Source: an uncultured Oceanospirillaceae bacterium (GTDB lineage: Bacteria > Pseudomonadota > Gammaproteobacteria > Pseudomonadales > Balneatricaceae). From it: a stretch of 64,000 nt of DNA. Where the stretch lies: contig CAKZOD010000022.1 in assembly GCA_937136055.1 (NCBI GenBank), forward strand, positions 62,001 through 126,000. Direction: 5' to 3'. Position numbers and translations under genes: made by a program. Within the stretch, counting starts at the first letter, position 1; every line of letters starts with the position of its first letter. The notes below the pieces were generated by a model, which was given only the letters and a program-made list of their open reading frames with translations, ran no database searches and was not told the DNA's origin. Below are positions 17,139-26,214 of the stretch, piece after piece.

Positions 17139-18494
17139 TTGAGCCTCATTGACCGAATTAATAGATTGAATCGACCTTTTAGAGAGCCTGAGCCCAAGAT
17201 TGAAGGTTATATCGTGCGATTGATAGGTATGACTATTGAAGCGAGGGGGCTGCAGGTTGCTATCGGCGATAACTGCTTAATTATGCTTGGCTTTGAATCG
17301 AGCATTGAAGCTGAGGTTGTCGGATTCTCGGGCGATAGTATATTTCTAATGCCCTTGCAGCCAGTGGAGGGTTTAGTAGCAGGAGCAAGGGTTATTCCTC
17401 TAGGGGCAGCCCGTGAAGTACCTGTCGGTAACGGTTTGCTGGGTAGGGTGATTAATGGAATTGGAGAGCCTTTAGATTCACTCGGTGACCTTGATGTTGA
17501 AAATCGAGTCTCTCTCGCCGGTGAAGCTATTAACCCATTAGATAGGTTTCCTATTAGTGAACCGCTAAATGTGGGTATTCGAGCCATAAATGCATTGTTG
17601 ACGGTCGGTAAAGGTCAGCGTATTGGTTTGTTTGCAGGCTCGGGTGTGGGTAAATCAGTACTGCTCGGGATGATGACTCGCTCTACTGATGCTGATATTA
17701 CAGTGGTTGGTTTAATTGGCGAACGTGGACGAGAAGTAAAAGAGTTTATCGAGCACAACCTGGGTGCAGAAGGGCTTGCTAAATCAGTAGTTGTCGCCTC
17801 ACCTGCGGATGAGTCGCCACTTATGCGCCTGCGTGCATCTCAACTTTGTACTCGTATCGCTGAGTACTACCGATCACAAGGAAAAAGTGTTCTTTTATTA
17901 GTCGACTCACTCACCCGTTATGCACAGGCACAACGTGAAATTGCCTTGGCTATTGGTGAACCTCCTGCGACGAAAGGCTACCCGCCTTCAGTATTCTCTC
18001 GATTACCAAAATTGGTTGAACGTGCTGGTAATGATGCAGAGGGCAAGGGATCTATTACTGCTTTTTATACTGTTCTTTCAGAAGGTGATGATCAGCAAGA
18101 CCCAATTGCAGATGCCGCTAGAGCTATTTTAGATGGCCATATAGTGTTGTCTCGAACGCTTGCTGAGCAAGGTCATTACCCTGCCATAGATGTTGAGGCT
18201 TCTATCAGTCGTGCAATGCCACAAATTGTTGATGAGCAGCATTTAAACTCTGCGATGCGTTTTAGGCAGCTCATGTCTAAATTTAGTCAAAATGAAGATC
18301 TCATTTCTATTGGAGCCTATGTGGCAGGTAGTGATCCGGATACTGATACTGCTATCAGTTCAATGCCGACAATGCGTAAGTTCTTACAGCAGGGATTGCG
18401 TGAAGCTGTAGATCTTCGGGAGTCTCAACAGTGGATGTATGTAGCGCTGCAGCCAGTTGATCCTCAAGTCAGTAGCGCGGAAATGCCACGATGA
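17139..18494 (+). CDS. fliI: Flagellum-specific export ATPase FliI
   Basis: Hexameric ATPase of the flagellar type III export apparatus, homologous to the F1 beta subunit. It is 451 residues from a TTG start. Visible motifs are the P-loop [14 protein letters not shown] (about 163-176), [16 protein letters not shown], Walker [26 protein letters not shown] and the type III ATPase signature [18 protein letters not shown]. The TTG start was chosen because the family begins close to this point and no upstream in-frame ATG fits. It overlaps fliJ by 4 bases (ATGA). Confidence 0.95.
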   Translation: MSLIDRINRLNRPFREPEPKIEGYIVRLIGMTIEARGLQVAIGDNCLIMLGFESSIEAEVVGFSGDSIFLMPLQPVEGLVAGARVIPLGAAREVPVGNGLLGRVINGIGEPLDSLGDLDVENRVSLAGEAINPLDRFPISEPLNVGIRAINALLTVGKGQRIGLFAGSGVGKSVLLGMMTRSTDADITVVGLIGERGREVKEFIEHNLGAEGLAKSVVVASPADESPLMRLRASQLCTRIAEYYRSQGKSVLLLVDSLTRYAQAQREIALAIGEPPATKGYPPSVFSRLPKLVERAGNDAEGKGSITAFYTVLSEGDDQQDPIADAARAILDGHIVLSRTLAEQGHYPAIDVEASISRAMPQIVDEQHLNSAMRFRQLMSKFSQNEDLISIGAYVAGSDPDTDTAISSMPTMRKFLQQGLREAVDLRESQQWMYVALQPVDPQVSSAEMPR

Positions 18495-18946
18495 AGAAAA
18501 AGAGGTCTGCTAGGCTTTCAGTTGTTATGGATCTGGAAGATCGTAAGAAAAAACAAGCAGATAAGTTTTTGGCAGATCATATTCAGCGGGTTGAAAACGA
18601 CAAGGTACAACTCAAGCAGCTAGAAGATTACCTTGCTGAATACCAAGCGCAATATCAAGAAACTTGTAAGCAAGGTATTAGTATTCAGAGTTTAACAACG
18701 TATCAAGCATTCATGGCAAAAGTTGGCAATGTTATTGATCAGCATAAAAATGCTATGAAGTATAATGTTGAGCAGCTAGCAGGTGTTAGGCAATACTGGA
18801 TGAAGGTATATGCACGACGAAACGCAGTAGGCTCATTAATAGGGAAGATAAAAGCTGACGAGCAGGCCAGTGATGATAAAGCATTGCAGAAGTTAATTGA
18901 CGAAGCTTCGACACTAAAAGCGGCTAATAACAAGAACTCTCTGTGA
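18491..18946 (+). CDS. fliJ: Flagellar export protein FliJ
   Basis: A 151-residue, highly charged, coiled-coil protein, the central stalk and chaperone-escort of the FliH-FliI export ATPase complex. No sequence motif is decisive. Identification rests on length, heptad-rich helices throughout ([21 protein letters not shown] and following), the ATGA overlap with fliI and the position before fliK. Confidence 0.85.
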   Translation: MKKKRSARLSVVMDLEDRKKKQADKFLADHIQRVENDKVQLKQLEDYLAEYQAQYQETCKQGISIQSLTTYQAFMAKVGNVIDQHKNAMKYNVEQLAGVRQYWMKVYARRNAVGSLIGKIKADEQASDDKALQKLIDEASTLKAANNKNSL

Positions 18947-19029
18947 TAAGTTAACTTAATTTTTCAATAATAGTAATTTTGGCATCAACCTTGCATTTTA
19001 ATAGTATTTTAATTAGTTAAGGTACTATT

Positions 19030-21312
19030 ATGGCTGCACCCATCTCACCTGTTTCAATAGGCGCCCCCGCAGAGCTTGTCGCACCGCAGCCTGCAGCTGT
19101 AAATAACGTCCATTCTAGTAATCAGGGACAGCAAGGCACGCCATTTAAGCAGCATTTAAATAACGCCTCTGATAAGCATCAATCTGCTAAAGATCAAAAA
19201 AACGAAGTTGCTCAACAGAGATCTGACAAGGCGCAGCTTGCGAGTAATCGATCAGAGCAGGTGAGCTCCACTAAAAGTGCCAATAGTTTGAATGCCGCTG
19301 ATACTAATGCTGAGAAAGCAAGCCAAGTTTCTGTTGCTACTAAGCAGGCGCGTCCTATTAATGCTGAAAAGAATAGCAATAGGGTTGTTAGTGATAAAGA
19401 TGTACAGAGCACTGATCAGCTAGCTAATGATACCAGTCAGGTTTCGAATGTAGATGGCAGTCTGACAGGTAAGGACTTGCCGCAAACTGGAAAAGAGTTG
19501 CCGCAACCCCTTCAAGATGGAAAATTACCAAGTGAAATAGCATCTGTAGAATCACTAAATACTAGTTTATTAAATATACCTACTCAAATAGGGGAACAAA
19601 CAGCGCAAACTTTACAAACAGAGTTTGCCCCGAAAGTAGATCAAACACTGCTTGATGCTAGTAGAGCGTTGAATAGCGGACAAGCTGCTCAAGGTCTAGA
19701 AAATAATTCCTTGATTAAAACAGAACAGTCAGTAAGCCCTGCTCAATCAATTCCTAATCCGAATTTAGCGCTAAATGCTTCAACAGCCCCAGCCCAAGGA
19801 ACTTCTTCAACAACAGCTCAAGAGGAAGGTGATAGGCCCCTTGTTCAGCCCCTTTTGAATACAGGAGCGACGAGTTTACAAGCAAACCCTACTTCATCAC
19901 CTTTAGAGAGAGTGCCAAGTACGGATGTTCAGCAAACCTTAGTTGATTCTAAGAGCGTCGAAACATCACAAGGGGTTGCTCAATCAACAGCAAAAGACAC
20001 AAATGCTCTATCTACTGAACAAATAAAACCAGCATTGGCCAGTAAGGAGCAATCTTCGGTCCTTAATCAAGGGCAAATTACGGGGCAGGCTGATAACAAA
20101 GTAGCTACACAGCAGCCGTCTGCTTCTAATGTTGATTCAGCTCAGTTAGCTCAGTCATCTAAAGGGGCGGCTCAAACGACTTCCGTTATACAGCCAGATA
20201 AAATGGTTAATAAAGGGGCGCAAATTAGTGCTAACGATCAGTTAACTGCTGATTCTGTTAAGCTATCCGAAAGCTCTCAAAATATAGCCAGTGTGAACAC
20301 AGCTCAGGCTTCTACAAAGGTTGATGGGCCGCAAGTGACACCAGTACAAAGTATTGTGAATACATCGGAGTCAATTACTGCAACTGTAAATAATCTCAAT
20401 GCCGCAGTATCGCAAGGTATAGCTGAATCTGCAGCTACCCGACAAAATCAAATTAACTCCACAGCAGCACAAAATCCAGTGCCTGAGAGCATGGAAGTTG
20501 CAGGTAGAACATCTGCGGGAACGATAAAAGATAACCTATTGGCTAACGCGGTTAAAACCAGTGTTGAGCAGGCAGTGCAAACAGATAAGGGGCCTATTTT
20601 ACCTGTAAGTACAGGCGCTATGGCACCGGCACCTCAAAGCTCGCAATCGGGGCAGATTAATGTAGCGGAATCAGCCACGCCTATATTAGATAAAAGCTTA
20701 GCATTGAATCAGTCTTTGGAAAAAATGCGTGCGGGCATCGAGAGCACTGCGATTAAAGATGACAGTGCTGATACATCTCAAGCAAAACATGCGAGTACTA
20801 AGGTATTAGCTAGTACTGAAGGGCTTCAGCAATTAGCTAGCATGCAAAATGGACTGAGAAGCACGGCACCCGTTCAGATGCAAATGCCCCCAGGGACTCC
20901 TCCTGAGGCTAAGAATTGGGGTAAAGCTGTTGCTGATAAGGTGTATATTGCGGCATCTCAAAATTTAAGAGTTGCTAATATTCAATTAGATCCACCGGAA
21001 TTGGGTGCATTACAAGTGCGTTTGCAGGTGACCGGACCAGATCAGCAAATGAGTGTTTCGTTTACCTCTCCCCATGCTTCAGTTAGAGATACTTTAGAGC
21101 AACAGTTACCTAGGCTGCGCGAAATGCTCGAAGAACAAGGGATTAATTTGGGAGAATCCTCGGTGAATGATCAGCGTGATGGTTCAGGGCAAATGGCAGG
21201 AGAAGGGGATTCGCAGAACTCTGGTGGATATGGAGAGGACAATGACCCGGATAGCCCTTCTAACCCATTGAATACTCAAGGGACATTAGCGCTTGTTGAT
21301 TTTTACGCTTAG
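19030..21312 (+). CDS. fliK: Flagellar hook-length control protein FliK, unusually long
   Basis: FliK is exported, measures the hook and switches FlhB specificity from hook to filament substrates. At 760 residues it is far longer than the roughly 400-residue enteric protein. Residues 1 to about 610 are a low-complexity Gln/Ser/Ala/Thr-rich stretch, the presumed molecular ruler. The conserved hook-switching domain lies at about 625-715 (MPPGTPPEAKNWGKAVADKV, LDPPELGALQVRLQV, MSVSFTSPHASVRDTLEQQLPRLREML). A Gly/Asp-rich tail follows. The gene is followed by two terminator-like hairpins, so it probably ends the fliE transcription unit. Confidence 0.93.
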   Translation: MAAPISPVSIGAPAELVAPQPAAVNNVHSSNQGQQGTPFKQHLNNASDKHQSAKDQKNEVAQQRSDKAQLASNRSEQVSSTKSANSLNAADTNAEKASQVSVATKQARPINAEKNSNRVVSDKDVQSTDQLANDTSQVSNVDGSLTGKDLPQTGKELPQPLQDGKLPSEIASVESLNTSLLNIPTQIGEQTAQTLQTEFAPKVDQTLLDASRALNSGQAAQGLENNSLIKTEQSVSPAQSIPNPNLALNASTAPAQGTSSTTAQEEGDRPLVQPLLNTGATSLQANPTSSPLERVPSTDVQQTLVDSKSVETSQGVAQSTAKDTNALSTEQIKPALASKEQSSVLNQGQITGQADNKVATQQPSASNVDSAQLAQSSKGAAQTTSVIQPDKMVNKGAQISANDQLTADSVKLSESSQNIASVNTAQASTKVDGPQVTPVQSIVNTSESITATVNNLNAAVSQGIAESAATRQNQINSTAAQNPVPESMEVAGRTSAGTIKDNLLANAVKTSVEQAVQTDKGPILPVSTGAMAPAPQSSQSGQINVAESATPILDKSLALNQSLEKMRAGIESTAIKDDSADTSQAKHASTKVLASTEGLQQLASMQNGLRSTAPVQMQMPPGTPPEAKNWGKAVADKVYIAASQNLRVANIQLDPPELGALQVRLQVTGPDQQMSVSFTSPHASVRDTLEQQLPRLREMLEEQGINLGESSVNDQRDGSGQMAGEGDSQNSGGYGEDNDPDSPSNPLNTQGTLALVDFYA

Positions 21313-21336
21313 ATAGCACAGCATATCTATCTCAAT

Positions 21337-21384
21337 AAGCCTGCCGATAATCGAAGACAATATTCTGCGATAGAGGCAGGCTTT
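21337..21384 (+). terminator. Terminator after fliK
   Basis: AAGCCTGCC at 21337-21345 pairs with GGCAGGCTT at 21375-21383, extended by partly complementary inner bases (GATAATCG / CGATAGA). It lies 25 bases after the fliK stop and is followed by TTTACTATA. Confidence 0.7.
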
Positions 21385-21469
21385 ACTATATCGCTAGCTT
21401 TTATCTTGTCTTATTTTGATTGGTATGTAATTCACCGATGCTAATTTAAATGCTCACTTCCTCTTAAAG

Positions 21470-21493
21470 CTCTGGTGGTATCATCAGAGTTTT
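21470..21493 (+). terminator. Second terminator-like hairpin in the fliK-fliL gap
   Basis: CTCTGGTG (21470-21477) pairs with CATCAGAG (21482-21489) around a GTAT loop and is followed at once by TTTT. It is compact and typical of an intrinsic terminator. Confidence 0.65.
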
Positions 21494-21674
21494 CGCTTTT
21501 ACTTTAATCAAAAGATAAGCTAGCCATAAAATCTATGCTTGTCGTCACTTTAAATTCATCCCCGATTTAGCAGCTCTTTTGTAACTGCTAATTAATGCAT
21601 AATATTGTTTTGAGCGAAATTAGCGAATCAGGCATATAATTACTTATATATTGCGAGTATGGATGCGGTGATAC

Positions 21675-21690
21675 TGGCATATAACTAGCA
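21675..21690 (+). promoter_or_regulatory. Possible sigma-54 promoter before fliL
   Basis: TGGCATATAACTAGCA has GG (21676-21677) and GC (21688-21689) with exact 10-base spacing, 116 bases before fliL. The -12 element reads TAGCA instead of TTGCA, so the match is partial. The two terminators upstream make a promoter for fliLMNOPQR-flhB likely somewhere in this 493-base gap. Confidence 0.4.
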
Positions 21691-21805
21691 TAATGAGCTA
21701 TATTTAGCTTTTATAATGATTTTATGAAAAATAGCTTAAGATACTGCTAATAAAAGAATTTTGATAGAAATAGCAGTGAACCAACAAGTACTTTAGGGAT
21801 GTAAC

Positions 21806-22315
21806 ATGGCTGAAGAAAAACCGGCAGGTGATGCGGAAGAAGCACCGAAAAAATCAAAAAAAATGCTAATCATCATTATTGCGGCTGTCGTGTTATTGCT
21901 TGGCGGTGGCGGGGCGGGTTATTTCTTTTTAATGGGCTCTTCTGAGGGTGAAGAGGAAATAGTAGAAGAAGTGCAGCTACCTGCTGTGTATACCAACATC
22001 AGAACAAAATCAGGCAGGCCGATGTTTGTGTCGACGCTTTTGTCAGATGATGACCGTACTCACTATCTGCAAGCTTACATAGTTGCCAAGAGTCGCGATG
22101 CTGATGTTGGACCTGCTCTTGAGAAGCATATGCCATTGATCGTCTCTCGATTAAATACCATGTTTTCGACGCAAGAATTTGTTAAGCTAAGCACCATTCA
22201 AGGGAAGCAAAAGCTGCGTGAAGACGCAACCAACCTTATTCAACAAATATTAAAGCAACGTATTGGTAAAAAAGGCGTAGAAGAAGTGCTTTTTACCAAT
22301 TTTGTGATGCAGTAG
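21806..22315 (+). CDS. fliL: Flagellar basal body-associated protein FliL
   Basis: A 169-residue inner-membrane protein that assembles around the stator and modulates torque. A charged cytoplasmic start (MAEEKPAGDAEEAPKKSKK) leads to a single membrane segment at about 22-45 (MLIIIIAAVVLLLGGGGAGYFFL), then a periplasmic stomatin-like FliL domain ending in LFTNFVMQ, the typical C-terminus. First gene of the second flagellar unit. Confidence 0.94.
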   Translation: MAEEKPAGDAEEAPKKSKKMLIIIIAAVVLLLGGGGAGYFFLMGSSEGEEEIVEEVQLPAVYTNIRTKSGRPMFVSTLLSDDDRTHYLQAYIVAKSRDADVGPALEKHMPLIVSRLNTMFSTQEFVKLSTIQGKQKLREDATNLIQQILKQRIGKKGVEEVLFTNFVMQ

Positions 22316-22371
22316 TGGTTAAAATCAATTTTGAAAAGTTACCTATTTCGGCTTAAAGGGCACAACAATTA

Positions 22372-23355
22372 ATGTCTGTTAAAGATCTGCTTTCGCAAGA
22401 TGAAATTGATGCATTACTTCATGGTGTTGATGACTCTGATGATGATGCATCAGATGCGCCTGCTGTCGATGATGATCCCGATGGTTTAAAAACGTATGAC
22501 CTTGCCAGTAATGAGCGTGTTGTACGTGGGCGGATGCCGACACTTGAGTTAATTAACGAGCGTTTTGCCCGTAATGCCCGTAACAGTATTTATAATTTGT
22601 TACGAAACGCAGCCGATGTTGCTGTTGAAGATGTTCAATTCTTAAAGTATGGGGATTACGTTCATACTTTATATGTCCCAAGTAGTATGTGTGTTATGAA
22701 AGTAGAGCCATTAAAGGGTTCTGGTTTATTCATAATGGACGCTAAGCTTGTATATAAGCTTGTTGATAGTTTTTACGGTGGCGACGGTCGTCATGCAAAG
22801 ATAGAAGGTCGTGACTTTACACCCACAGAGAACCGTTTAGTCTTTAAATTATTAGAGTCTTTATTTAGAGATTTGCGCGATGCCTGGGAGCCTGTCCACC
22901 ACTTAAAGTTTAAACGTATTGGTCACGAGGTTAACCCCGGAATGGCGAATATGATTAATCTTAATGATGTGGTGGTAGTAAGTACATTTCAAGTTGACCT
23001 TGAAAGCGGTACGAGCGAATTTCATATTGTTTATCCATATTCAATGCTTGAGCCAATAAAGAGCGATTTGATATCGGGTAGCCAAAAAGAAGAGTCAAAT
23101 GAAGATGAGCGTTGGCAGCAATCTCTGCAAAGAGAAATGCTGTACGCAAAAATGCCGCTAGACCTTACAGTTGCAAAACGTGAAGTGACCTTGGCAGATA
23201 TTGTAGAGTTACAACAAGGCGATGTTATTCCAGTTGAAATTCCAGCTACTTTGGAGTTGAGTGCGAATAGAGTCCCTGTATTTTCTTGTAAGCTAGGCAC
23301 GTCTCGTGGAAATCTAGCAGTTAAAATCCTAGAGAGAATTGATCATACTGAGTAA
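22372..23355 (+). CDS. fliM: Flagellar motor switch protein FliM
   Basis: C-ring protein that binds CheY-P and reverses rotation. The 327 residues start with the CheY-binding peptide LSQDEIDALLHGV (about 6-18). An acidic linker follows, then the CheC-like middle domain (about 45-235) and a C-terminal SpoA domain that pairs with FliN (PLDLTVAKREVTLADIVELQ). All parts of the family are present. Confidence 0.96.
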   Translation: MSVKDLLSQDEIDALLHGVDDSDDDASDAPAVDDDPDGLKTYDLASNERVVRGRMPTLELINERFARNARNSIYNLLRNAADVAVEDVQFLKYGDYVHTLYVPSSMCVMKVEPLKGSGLFIMDAKLVYKLVDSFYGGDGRHAKIEGRDFTPTENRLVFKLLESLFRDLRDAWEPVHHLKFKRIGHEVNPGMANMINLNDVVVVSTFQVDLESGTSEFHIVYPYSMLEPIKSDLISGSQKEESNEDERWQQSLQREMLYAKMPLDLTVAKREVTLADIVELQQGDVIPVEIPATLELSANRVPVFSCKLGTSRGNLAVKILERIDHTE

Positions 23356-23415
23356 ATGTTCAGAATCTTTTCTTATAGTTAAAACCAAAATTATTGTCGG
23401 TAGTGTGGAGTAAGC

Positions 23416-23850
23416 ATGAGTGATGAAACTGATGGCGCAGTAGATCAGGATGCAATGGCTGACGATTGGGCCGCTGCAATGGAAGAACAAGGTGGTGGTG
23501 AAGGTGTCGATGTTGATATAGATAGTATTAATGCAGGCATAGCCCCGGTTGAGTTGGATGAGTTAAGTGATGAAGCAATCCCTCTTGGGGATCCAAAGCT
23601 CGATGTCATTTTAGATATCCCAGTAACTTTATCGATGGAAGTGGGTAACACTGATATTGCGATCCGCAACTTACTACAGTTAAGCCAGGGATCTGTTGTA
23701 GAGCTAGATAGAGTGGCAGGTGAGCCATTAGATGTGAAAGTAAATGGTACGCTTATTGCGCATGGCGAAGTTGTTGTTGTGAATGATAAGTATGGTATTC
23801 GTCTGACTGATGTCATCAGTCCTCAAGAACGAATAAAGCGTTTGCGTTAG
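23416..23850 (+). CDS. fliN: Flagellar motor switch protein FliN
   Basis: A 144-residue C-ring protein with an acidic N-terminal tail (1-60) and a C-terminal SpoA domain (DVILDIPVTLSMEVGNTDIA, LSQGSVVELDRVAGEPLDVKVN, GEVVVVNDKYGIRLTDVISP). FliN forms the base of the C ring with FliM and docks FliH. It ends 14 bases before fliO. Confidence 0.96.
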   Translation: MSDETDGAVDQDAMADDWAAAMEEQGGGEGVDVDIDSINAGIAPVELDELSDEAIPLGDPKLDVILDIPVTLSMEVGNTDIAIRNLLQLSQGSVVELDRVAGEPLDVKVNGTLIAHGEVVVVNDKYGIRLTDVISPQERIKRLR

Positions 23851-23864
23851 GATTTTATCACTTT

Positions 23865-24329
23865 ATGCCTAAATATTTACTGCTGTTGTGGGTATTTGTC
23901 AGTTCAAATATTCACAGTGCAGAACAAACAACAGAAACAAAAACGCAGCTTAGCAATTCACTGCTTAATAATTCATCTATTGGCAGCTCAATTTCGCAAA
24001 TGGCACTAGGTTTGTTGTTAGTTTTGGCAGTGATTTTCTTGCTTGCTTGGTTAATGCGACGTGTAACGGGTATACAAGGCAACAAACAGCATATAAAAAT
24101 CCTGTCGGCAGTGAATGTCGGTTCAAGAGAGCGAGCTGTTCTTGTTGAAGTAGCAGGTGAGCAGCTACTGTTGGGCGTTGCATCTGGGCAAGTTAACCTT
24201 TTGCATAAAATTGAATCGCCAGTGAGTGATGAAGGCGCTCCAAATTTTTCAGTAAGTTTACAAAAAGCGGCAGAAAAAATTACAAAAAATTCAGCGCAGG
24301 CTGAACCTAAAAGTGTCGACAACCATTGA
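23865..24329 (+). CDS. fliO: Flagellar export protein FliO
   Basis: A small membrane protein that helps assemble the FliP pentamer of the export gate. The 154 residues show a signal-like N-terminus (LLLLWVFVSSNIHS), a membrane segment at about 43-62 (QMALGLLLVLAVIFLLAWLM) and a cytoplasmic FliO domain (ILSAVNVGSRERAVLVEVAG, LLLGVASGQVNLLH). The poorly conserved family is identified by this domain and its place between fliN and fliP. Confidence 0.9.
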   Translation: MPKYLLLLWVFVSSNIHSAEQTTETKTQLSNSLLNNSSIGSSISQMALGLLLVLAVIFLLAWLMRRVTGIQGNKQHIKILSAVNVGSRERAVLVEVAGEQLLLGVASGQVNLLHKIESPVSDEGAPNFSVSLQKAAEKITKNSAQAEPKSVDNH

Positions 24330-24367
24330 GACTAACGAATATTTATTGATAAGGGAATTCGCCTTAA

Positions 24368-25108
24368 ATGATTAAGTTTTTATTGATAGCTTTGGCGACT
24401 CTATTCCCGCAAATGCTGTTTGCAGCTGATGTTGGCATTCCTGCTGTTAACTTTTCAGTCGGTGATGATGGTAGTCAAAGCTATTCAGTGACTATACAAA
24501 TCCTCGCTTTAATGACCATGCTGACATTTTTGCCAGCGATGGTCATGATGATGACCTCTTTCACTCGTATCATTATTGTATTTGCTATCTTGCGCCAAGC
24601 AATGGGTTTGCAGTCTACACCTTCAAACCAGGTACTTGTTGGTTTAGCGATGTTCCTCTCGTTTTTTATCATGAGTCCGGTGCTTGAGGAGGTTAATCGA
24701 GTCGCTGTGCAGCCTTATATCAGTGAAGAATTAGCGCCTTTACAAGCAGTAAAAGCTGCAGAGGGGCCGTTTAGAGCATTTATGATGGCGCAAACACGTG
24801 AATCTGATCTCAACTTGTTTTTGAAAATAGCAGATGTGCCAGACTTGAATAGTGCTGCGGATGTTCCGTTCACTGTCTTAGTGCCAGCGTTTGTAACAAG
24901 TGAATTAAAGACAGCATTTCAAATTGGCTTTATGTTGTTCATCCCTTTTTTAGTAATTGACTTGGTAGTGGCCAGCGTATTGATGGCAATGGGTATGATG
25001 ATGCTATCACCTGTAATTATCTCTTTACCGTTTAAAATCATGCTTTTTGTATTGGTTGATGGTTGGGCTATGATTGTAGGTACTTTAGCCACTAGTTTTA
25101 AAGTATAG
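24368..25108 (+). CDS. fliP: Flagellar export gate protein FliP
   Basis: Core of the type III export channel. The 246-residue protein has a cleavable signal peptide (about 1-20, [20 protein letters not shown]) and four membrane segments. It carries the FliP signatures [32 protein letters not shown] and [20 protein letters not shown]. The length and start are typical. It is separated by 8 bases from fliQ. Confidence 0.97.
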   Translation: MIKFLLIALATLFPQMLFAADVGIPAVNFSVGDDGSQSYSVTIQILALMTMLTFLPAMVMMMTSFTRIIIVFAILRQAMGLQSTPSNQVLVGLAMFLSFFIMSPVLEEVNRVAVQPYISEELAPLQAVKAAEGPFRAFMMAQTRESDLNLFLKIADVPDLNSAADVPFTVLVPAFVTSELKTAFQIGFMLFIPFLVIDLVVASVLMAMGMMMLSPVIISLPFKIMLFVLVDGWAMIVGTLATSFKV

Positions 25109-25116
25109 GAGACACT

Positions 25117-25389
25117 ATGACACCACAGTTTGTTTTAGATCTCTTTGGTGAAGCTTTTTGGACTGTTGTGATGCTGGTTTCTATGATTGTATTACCCAGC
25201 TTAATTACTGGTCTCGCCATAGCGACGTTTCAAGCAGCCACTCAAATTAACGAGCAAACGCTGAGCTTTTTACCGCGTTTATTGGTTATCATCTTTGTTA
25301 TTATGATTATGGGGCCTTGGATGGTCACCAAGTTGACTGATGTTTTTAAAATGATCTTTGCAGCAATTCCCATTGTAATAGGCTTGTAA
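25117..25389 (+). CDS. fliQ: Flagellar export gate protein FliQ
   Basis: A 90-residue protein with two hydrophobic hairpin segments and the FliQ signature GLAIATFQAATQINEQTLSFLPR. Four copies pack around the FliP-FliR gate. It sits between fliP and fliR with gaps of 8 and 3 bases. Confidence 0.97.
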   Translation: MTPQFVLDLFGEAFWTVVMLVSMIVLPSLITGLAIATFQAATQINEQTLSFLPRLLVIIFVIMIMGPWMVTKLTDVFKMIFAAIPIVIGL

Positions 25390-25392
25390 GTC

Positions 25393-26172
25393 ATGCTTGA
25401 TGTTAGCTTCTTGCAAATGGAACAAATGGTGGGTGATTTTATGCTGCCATTTATTCGCATAGCTGCTTTCATGATGTCAATGCCGCTCATTAGTACGAAA
25501 TACGTCCCTAAAAGAATACGTTTGATTTTAGCTGTCGCTTTTAGTGTTGCTATTGTGCCTGTTTTACCAGCACTGCCTGCTGTTGAAGGATTATCTTTAA
25601 CTACTTATTTTCTCGTTATTGAACAAATGTTGATAGGTATAGCCATAGGCTTTTCACTACATGTTATGTTTCAAATATTTGCTATTGGTGGTCAACTAAT
25701 TGCTAACCAAATGGGTCTGGGATTTGCATCCGTTAATGACCCCGCAAACGGCGTATCAATCGTTGTAGTGGGCCAATATTATATGATGCTCTCAATGATG
25801 CTGTTCATTACAATGAATGGGCATTTAATTATGTTTCAAACCCTAGCACAGAGCTTTAAAGTGATTCCGGTTGGCGTTTCTGCCATGCAAAGTATTAATT
25901 TTTTCGATGTTGTTAAATCTGGAAGTTGGATGTTTCAGTCTGCCATTATTATGGCTTTACCTGCGGTTACATCGCTATTGGTAGTGAATGTTGCCTTTGG
26001 TGTTATGAGTAAGGCATCACCTCAATTAAATATTATTGCAATTGGTTTTCCCTTTACAATGACATTGGGTATATTTATCACTTGGATGACTTTTTCAGGC
26101 TTCCTAAACCAATTTGAACGATTCAGTGAGCATGCGCTTGCATTTGCCTCTCAGGTGTTAACTGCACCTTAG
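25393..26172 (+). CDS. fliR: Flagellar export gate protein FliR
   Basis: A 259-residue polytopic membrane protein completing the FliP5Q4R1 export gate. It shows the FliR features FIRIAAFMMSMPLISTKYVPKRIRLILA and GGQLIANQMGLGFASVNDP, followed by C-terminal segments ending with a short tail. It is followed by flhB after 42 bases. Confidence 0.96.
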   Translation: MLDVSFLQMEQMVGDFMLPFIRIAAFMMSMPLISTKYVPKRIRLILAVAFSVAIVPVLPALPAVEGLSLTTYFLVIEQMLIGIAIGFSLHVMFQIFAIGGQLIANQMGLGFASVNDPANGVSIVVVGQYYMMLSMMLFITMNGHLIMFQTLAQSFKVIPVGVSAMQSINFFDVVKSGSWMFQSAIIMALPAVTSLLVVNVAFGVMSKASPQLNIIAIGFPFTMTLGIFITWMTFSGFLNQFERFSEHALAFASQVLTAP

Positions 26173-26214
26173 TTTGATGTAACTTTTTAACTATAACTGT
26201 TTGATGAGTACCTA

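Noticed and set aside
21343..21350. Exact GCCGATAA sigma-28 octamer
   Set aside because: It lies inside the fliK terminator stem and no TAAA-type -35 is present at the right spacing.
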